From: Streptomyces violaceorubidus
GTDB taxonomy: Bacteria; Actinomycetota; Actinomycetes; Streptomycetales; Streptomycetaceae
Direction: 5' to 3'
Assembly (NCBI RefSeq): GCF_000717995.1
Contig: NZ_JODM01000029.1
Coordinates: forward strand, 1-64,000
Length of the DNA stretch: 64,000 nt
How positions within the stretch are numbered: the first letter of the stretch is position 1; the number at the start of each line of letters is the position of its first letter. Under the pieces are notes generated by a model. That model made no database searches. It worked only from the letters and a program-made list of their open reading frames with translations, and was not told the origin of the DNA. Made by a program: the position numbers and the translations under genes. Positions 60,725 through 64,000 of the stretch are shown one piece after another.

Positions 60725-60751
60725 GGAACCACGCCCCACAGGTTCGAGTCT
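60725..60751 (+). promoter_or_regulatory. ECF-type promoter candidate upstream of the subtilase
   Basis: GGAACC (60725-60730) is followed after 17 bases by GTCT (60748-60751), a spacing used by many ECF sigma factors. The same -35 with the same spacing occurs at 62322-62348 before the sigma gene. Nearby 60780-60830 contains direct repeats of GACCGCAGTCAC. This is a weak sequence match. Confidence 0.4.
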
Positions 60752-60870
60752 GTATCAATCGGCCGTCCAGGGACTCTGATTGACGACCGCAGTCACCATC
60801 GCCGTCACGACCGCAGTCACGACCGCGACCCCGACCGTCGTCACCGCCGCCGCCTCAGTGGAGGACAAGC

Positions 60871-62304
60871 ATGGCACCACAGCGATTCCGTGAGCAGTTC
60901 GACCAGATCCAGCGCTCGATGCCGGACGTCCCGCTGGCGATGGGTCCGGACGACTCCGCCGAGTTCTTCTACGAGAAGGGCGTCGTCCTCGCCCGCGACG
61001 GCGAGGAGGCACGCCTCGTCGAGGACACCGTGCGCGACCACTTCACCACCATGGCCGGGCTGACCCCGGACCACGTGCGCCGCACGAGCCCCGAGACCAA
61101 CCGCACCGGCATCACCCGCATCCGGGTCGCCGACCCCGGCGAGGGCGACGGCGGCGGCGACCCCACCGTCGCCCACGCCCTGCGCTCCCTCAGGACGATG
61201 GAGGGCCGCGCGGGACGCCGGCTGATCAGCCGCAACCACGTCGTCTCCATCGCCGTCAACGCCTGCCCCGGCGACGAGCCCGTGCCCGTCCCGTCGAGCG
61301 AGCCGCCGAACCCGGCCGCCGACGGGACGCCGTACGACGCCGCCACCGCCGTCGGCGTCCTCGTCGTCGACACCGGCCTCATGCGCGACTACCGGTCCTA
61401 CCCGCTGCTGGCCCACACCGAGGGCGACGCCCAGATCAGGGAATGCGACGACGACGGCGTCCTGTGCCAGTACGTCGGGCACGGCACGTTCATCGCCGGG
61501 CTGGTCGCCGCCGTGGCGCCCAACACCGAGGTGACCGTCCGCAACACCCTCAACGACGCGGGCGCGATCCTGGAGTCCGAGCTGGGCGAGAGGCTCTTCG
61601 AGGCCGTGGACCGCAGCGGCTGGCCCGAGATCCTCAGCCTCTCCGCCGGCACCTCCAACGGCCGCACCGACGGCCTGCTCGGCGTGCACGCCTTCATGGA
61701 GGAACTCCGCGACCAGCGCACCCTGCTGGTCGCCGCCGCGGGCAACAACGCCAGCGCCACGCTCTTCTGGCCCGCCGCCTACGCCACCCTCCCGGGCTGG
61801 GAGGAGTCGGTGCTGTCCATCGGGGCGCTGCGCTCGGACGGCGAGTACGGCGCCTGTTTCAGCAACCACGGCGGCTGGGTGCGGGCCTACGCCCCCGGCG
61901 AGCGCCTCACCAGCGCCCTCACCGGCTTCGGGACACCCGTGCCGTACGTCTACCAGCACTCCACCTACGACGCCTGCCGGTACGGCTTCGGCTACGCCTG
62001 CACCTGCCAGTACCCCCGGCACAACGGGGTGCTGAGCGAGCCGGGCGAGGCACCCGCCAAGCCGGACCAGGTGATGTTCGAGGGGCACGCGCAGTGGAGC
62101 GGCACCTCCTTCGCCACCCCCGTGGTCGCGGGACTGGTCGCCTCCCGCATGACGGCGCACCACGAGACCGACCCGCGCGCGGCCGGGCGGCAACTGCTCG
62201 CGGCCACCACCGAGTACGCGGAGGTGCGCGGGGCGCACGTGCCCGCGCTGCTGCCTCCCACCTGGCGCCCGGTCCCCGTCGACCCGTCGGAAGGCGGGTC
62301 GTGA
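60871..62304 (+). CDS. Subtilisin-like S8 serine peptidase, cytoplasmic type
   Basis: A 477-residue subtilase with an intact triad: D167 in VLVVDTGL, H204 in YVGHGTFIAG and S413 in WSGTSFATPVVAG, plus the oxyanion Asn in AAGNNAS. The N-terminal ~130 residues have no signal peptide and could be a prodomain or binding domain, so the enzyme should stay in the cytoplasm. A Cys-rich loop (YDACRYGFGYACTCQYP) sits at about 366-382, after the catalytic His. ATG 60871 has GTGGAGGA 6 bases upstream. Its stop overlaps a possible start (GTGA) of the sigma factor frame. Confidence 0.9.
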   Translation: MAPQRFREQFDQIQRSMPDVPLAMGPDDSAEFFYEKGVVLARDGEEARLVEDTVRDHFTTMAGLTPDHVRRTSPETNRTGITRIRVADPGEGDGGGDPTVAHALRSLRTMEGRAGRRLISRNHVVSIAVNACPGDEPVPVPSSEPPNPAADGTPYDAATAVGVLVVDTGLMRDYRSYPLLAHTEGDAQIRECDDDGVLCQYVGHGTFIAGLVAAVAPNTEVTVRNTLNDAGAILESELGERLFEAVDRSGWPEILSLSAGTSNGRTDGLLGVHAFMEELRDQRTLLVAAAGNNASATLFWPAAYATLPGWEESVLSIGALRSDGEYGACFSNHGGWVRAYAPGERLTSALTGFGTPVPYVYQHSTYDACRYGFGYACTCQYPRHNGVLSEPGEAPAKPDQVMFEGHAQWSGTSFATPVVAGLVASRMTAHHETDPRAAGRQLLAATTEYAEVRGAHVPALLPPTWRPVPVDPSEGGS

Positions 62305-62321
62305 ACGGCCTGCTGACGGTC

Positions 62322-62348
62322 GGAACCCTCCACTCCACGGCGTACGAT
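62322..62348 (+). promoter_or_regulatory. ECF-type promoter candidate at the sigma gene
   Basis: GGAACC (62322-62327) followed after 17 bases by CGAT (62345-62348), just upstream of the chosen sigma start. It may serve autoregulation by the encoded ECF factor. Confidence 0.4.
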
Positions 62349-62375
62349 GGCATGTCGTACACGAGGGGTGGGACC

Positions 62376-62951
62376 GTGGACCGTGCAGATGTCGGAGCGC
62401 TCGTCCAGTCGGCGGCCGACGGGGACGCGGCGGCCTGGAAGTCACTGGTGGACGGGCTCGGCCCGCTCGTGTGGTCCGTGGCCAGGTCGCACGGGCTCTC
62501 CGACGCCGACGCGCACGAGGTGTACCAGACCGCCTGGTTCCGCTTCGCCCAGCACCTGGGGCGGATCAGGGAACCGGAGAAGACCGGCTCCTGGCTGGCC
62601 AGCACGGCCCGGCACGAGTGCCTGAAGCTGCTCAGGGCCTCCAAGCGGTGGACGCCGACCGACGACCCGCAGCTGCTCGACCGGCCGAGCGAGGACCGCA
62701 CGCCGGAGGAGTCGGTGCTTGACTCCGAGGAGGCCGCCGCGCAGACCGAGCGCGTACGGCTGCTGTGGCAGGAGTTCGAGGAACTGGGCGAGCGCTGCCG
62801 CCAGTTGCTGCGCGTGCTGATCTCCTCGCCACCGCCCAGTTATCAGGAGGTGTCCGCCGCGCTGGGTATCGCGGTGGGCAGCATCGGGCCGATGCGCCAG
62901 CGCTGTCTGCGCCGGTTGCGGGCCCGGCTGGAGGCACGGGGGACGAAATGA
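62376..62951 (+). CDS. ECF-type RNA polymerase sigma factor
   Basis: A 191-residue sigma-70 family protein with region 2 (VWSVARSHGLSDADAHEVYQTAWFRFAQHL, including the -10 recognition helix) and region 4 (RCRQLLRVLISSPPPSYQEVSAALGIAVGSIGPMRQRCLRRLR). There is no region 3, as for ECF factors. GTG 62376 is preferred because GAGGGGTG lies 5 bases upstream; the frame also continues 25 codons up to 62301, overlapping the subtilase stop. A classic anti-sigma gene with a zinc motif is absent; the next gene overlaps (ATGA). Confidence 0.88.
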   Translation: MDRADVGALVQSAADGDAAAWKSLVDGLGPLVWSVARSHGLSDADAHEVYQTAWFRFAQHLGRIREPEKTGSWLASTARHECLKLLRASKRWTPTDDPQLLDRPSEDRTPEESVLDSEEAAAQTERVRLLWQEFEELGERCRQLLRVLISSPPPSYQEVSAALGIAVGSIGPMRQRCLRRLRARLEARGTK

Positions 62952-63439
62952 GCGATCTGAACGACGAGTACGGCGAGCGCGACGCGCCCGACGAGCGGGA
63001 CGCGGAGCTGTACGACGGTCTCCTGGAGGAGGAACTGCGGCAGGCCGCCGCGATCCTCGACCCGGTCCCGGCCGAGCTGCGGCGCACGGCCGTCGACGCC
63101 TTCGCCCTGCGCGACCTGGACGCCCGCGTCGCCGAGCTGACCTTCGACTCGCTGGTGGACGGCATCCCCGTCAGGGGGGAGGCGGACCCGCCGCGGATGC
63201 TGACCTTCCAGTCGGACGGGGTGACCGTCGACGTCGAGGTGACCGCCGAGGGCCTGATCGGCCAGCTGCTGCCGCCCGGCCCGGCCGGGATCGAGGTGCT
63301 GAGCGGCCCCCGCGCGCATGCCCGGCTGACGGCCGACGACATGGGCCGCTTCACCGGCGAGGCCCCGCCCGCCGGCCCCTTCGCGCTGCGGCTGCGCACC
63401 GGCCGGGAGGTGGTCGTGACGGAGTGGCTGCGCGCCTGA
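62948..63439 (+). CDS. Small acidic protein of the CHAT/subtilase/sigma cassette
   Basis: A 163-residue protein, not recognised. It begins MSDLNDEYGERDAPDERDAE (strongly acidic), continues with a helical ELYDGLLEEELRQAAAILDPVPAELRR, and then a beta-rich half (RMLTFQSDGVTVDVEVTAEGL, GPFALRLRTGREVVVTEWL). It has no Cys, no transmembrane segment and no zinc anti-sigma motif. ATG 62948 overlaps the sigma stop by 4 bases, so it is translationally coupled to the sigma factor. It could be an anti-sigma or a protease substrate; both are inference. Confidence 0.75.
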   Translation: MSDLNDEYGERDAPDERDAELYDGLLEEELRQAAAILDPVPAELRRTAVDAFALRDLDARVAELTFDSLVDGIPVRGEADPPRMLTFQSDGVTVDVEVTAEGLIGQLLPPGPAGIEVLSGPRAHARLTADDMGRFTGEAPPAGPFALRLRTGREVVVTEWLRA

Positions 63440-63678
63440 CCCCTGAGCACGGTCCCGCGGCGCGGGGCCACCTGGCCTGCCGGGGCCCGGAGGTACGGGA
63501 GCGCCCCCGCCCTGGGTGTCGCCCGCGGCGGGCCACGCCCCGGCACCCTCGCCGGGCCCCGCCTGCGCGGGCAGGGGAAGTGGAGCCGACGGGGCGCCCT
63601 GCCCCTGCACCCGGGCCGGGACCGCGAGCGGCGGCCCCGGCAGCCCGGACGGGGCTCACGTGCGGGGCGCGGTCGTCC

Positions 63679-64000
63679 TCAGACCGACACGGCGTCGACG
63701 AGCGCCGCCAGCGACCCGGCGAGCCGGGACAGCCCCGGCCCGGCCGGACCACCCGGCTCCGTCATGTAGGTGTCCCGGCGGATCTCCACCATCAGCGCAC
63801 CGACCTCGCTCCGCGTGCCGTGAAAGTCCAGCGGTACGTACGTCCCGCGGAACGGGCTGTCCAGGCCCGTCTCCCCGCAGGGGGCGAACGCCTCCCGGGC
63901 CGCGGCGAGCAGCCCGGGCGGGGTGTGGAAGGCGTCGGTGCCCAGGCAGACGGGCGGGCGCGGGCCCTCGCCGTGCAGTTCGTAGGGGAGCGGCTCGGCC
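63679..64000 (-). CDS. N-formylglutamate amidohydrolase, C-terminal part (partial)
   Basis: The last ~107 codons of a minus-strand gene, ending in TGA at 63681-63679 and running off the right edge. VCLGTDAFHTPPGLLAA, ETGLDSPFRGTYVPLDF and ALMVEIRRDTYMTE are characteristic of N-formylglutamate deformylase (histidine-degradation type). The metal-binding N-terminal half lies outside the window. It converges on the acidic-protein gene across 239 bases of spacer. Confidence 0.8.
   Translation of the reverse strand, partial: AEPLPYELHGEGPRPPVCLGTDAFHTPPGLLAAAREAFAPCGETGLDSPFRGTYVPLDFHGTRSEVGALMVEIRRDTYMTEPGGPAGPGLSRLAGSLAALVDAVSV

Overview
The window is high-GC actinobacterial chromosome, almost certainly Streptomyces. 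The signs are GC-rich third codon positions, frequent GTG and TTG starts, many 1-4 base stop/start overlaps, a conservon (CvnA-D), a small WhiB-like protein, Mrp antiporter genes and several apparently leaderless genes. From memory the gene order resembles the right arm of the S. coelicolor chromosome; this was not checked by alignment. No prophage, insertion sequence, CRISPR array or PKS/NRPS cluster was found.

Layout. 1-5.8 kb: fatty-acid genes (partial FadB-like, acyl-CoA synthetase, acyl-CoA dehydrogenase), a TetR regulator and an aldehyde dehydrogenase. Two AT-rich sites of identical architecture suggest that TetR controls both catabolic promoters. 6.2-10.1 kb: a conservon (sensor-kinase-like protein, roadblock, DUF742, Ras-like GTPase) with an added GAF gene. 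10.3-16.5 kb: threonine degradation (tdh, kbl), LysR, a leaderless XRE-cupin regulator coupled to a GNAT acetyltransferase, an MmcQ-like protein and an MFS exporter. 16.6-23.4 kb: tRNA-Pro(GGG) and a six-gene Mrp Na+/H+ antiporter operon with mnhA and mnhB fused. 23.4-35.3 kb: a degenerate NUDIX protein, an amidohydrolase/glutamine-synthetase-like pair, a lipoprotein, a 28-bp minisatellite, a WhiB/DUF3140/HhH operon, a lipase-like hydrolase, thiolase plus acyl-CoA synthetase, a TauE permease, cobF and DUF309. 35.4-53.6 kb: a second tRNA-Pro, an ankyrin protein, an aldo/keto reductase behind a MerR-type promoter, and the inositol region. One arm of that region is iolC-aldolase-iolB-iolD-gntR; the other is an ABC sugar importer plus an IolE/IolI-like TIM barrel. 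They diverge from a shared operator and are followed by Gfo/Idh/MocA dehydrogenases, a PhyH oxygenase and a LacI regulator. The region ends in a decayed GntR/PIG-L/RraA-aldolase locus and a third identical tRNA-Pro. 53.8-64 kb: a GST-like protein, then a peptidase-rich island with a metalloprotease-like protein (catalytic Glu replaced by Gln), an ATPase-LuxR regulator, a TPR-CHAT caspase-like protein, a cytosolic subtilase, an ECF sigma factor and a small acidic protein. A partial N-formylglutamate amidohydrolase closes the window.

How the parts work together. The inositol arms form one import-and-degradation module: ABC uptake, IolG-type oxidation, dehydration, IolD, IolB, IolC and an aldolase. 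The final iolA/mmsA step is not in the window. The most promising undescribed system is the TPR-CHAT / subtilase / ECF sigma / small-protein cassette at 57.6-63.4 kb. It recalls the TPR-CHAT plus sigma-factor logic of type III-E CRISPR but has no CRISPR component. All functions are inferred from reading the translations; no database search was run.
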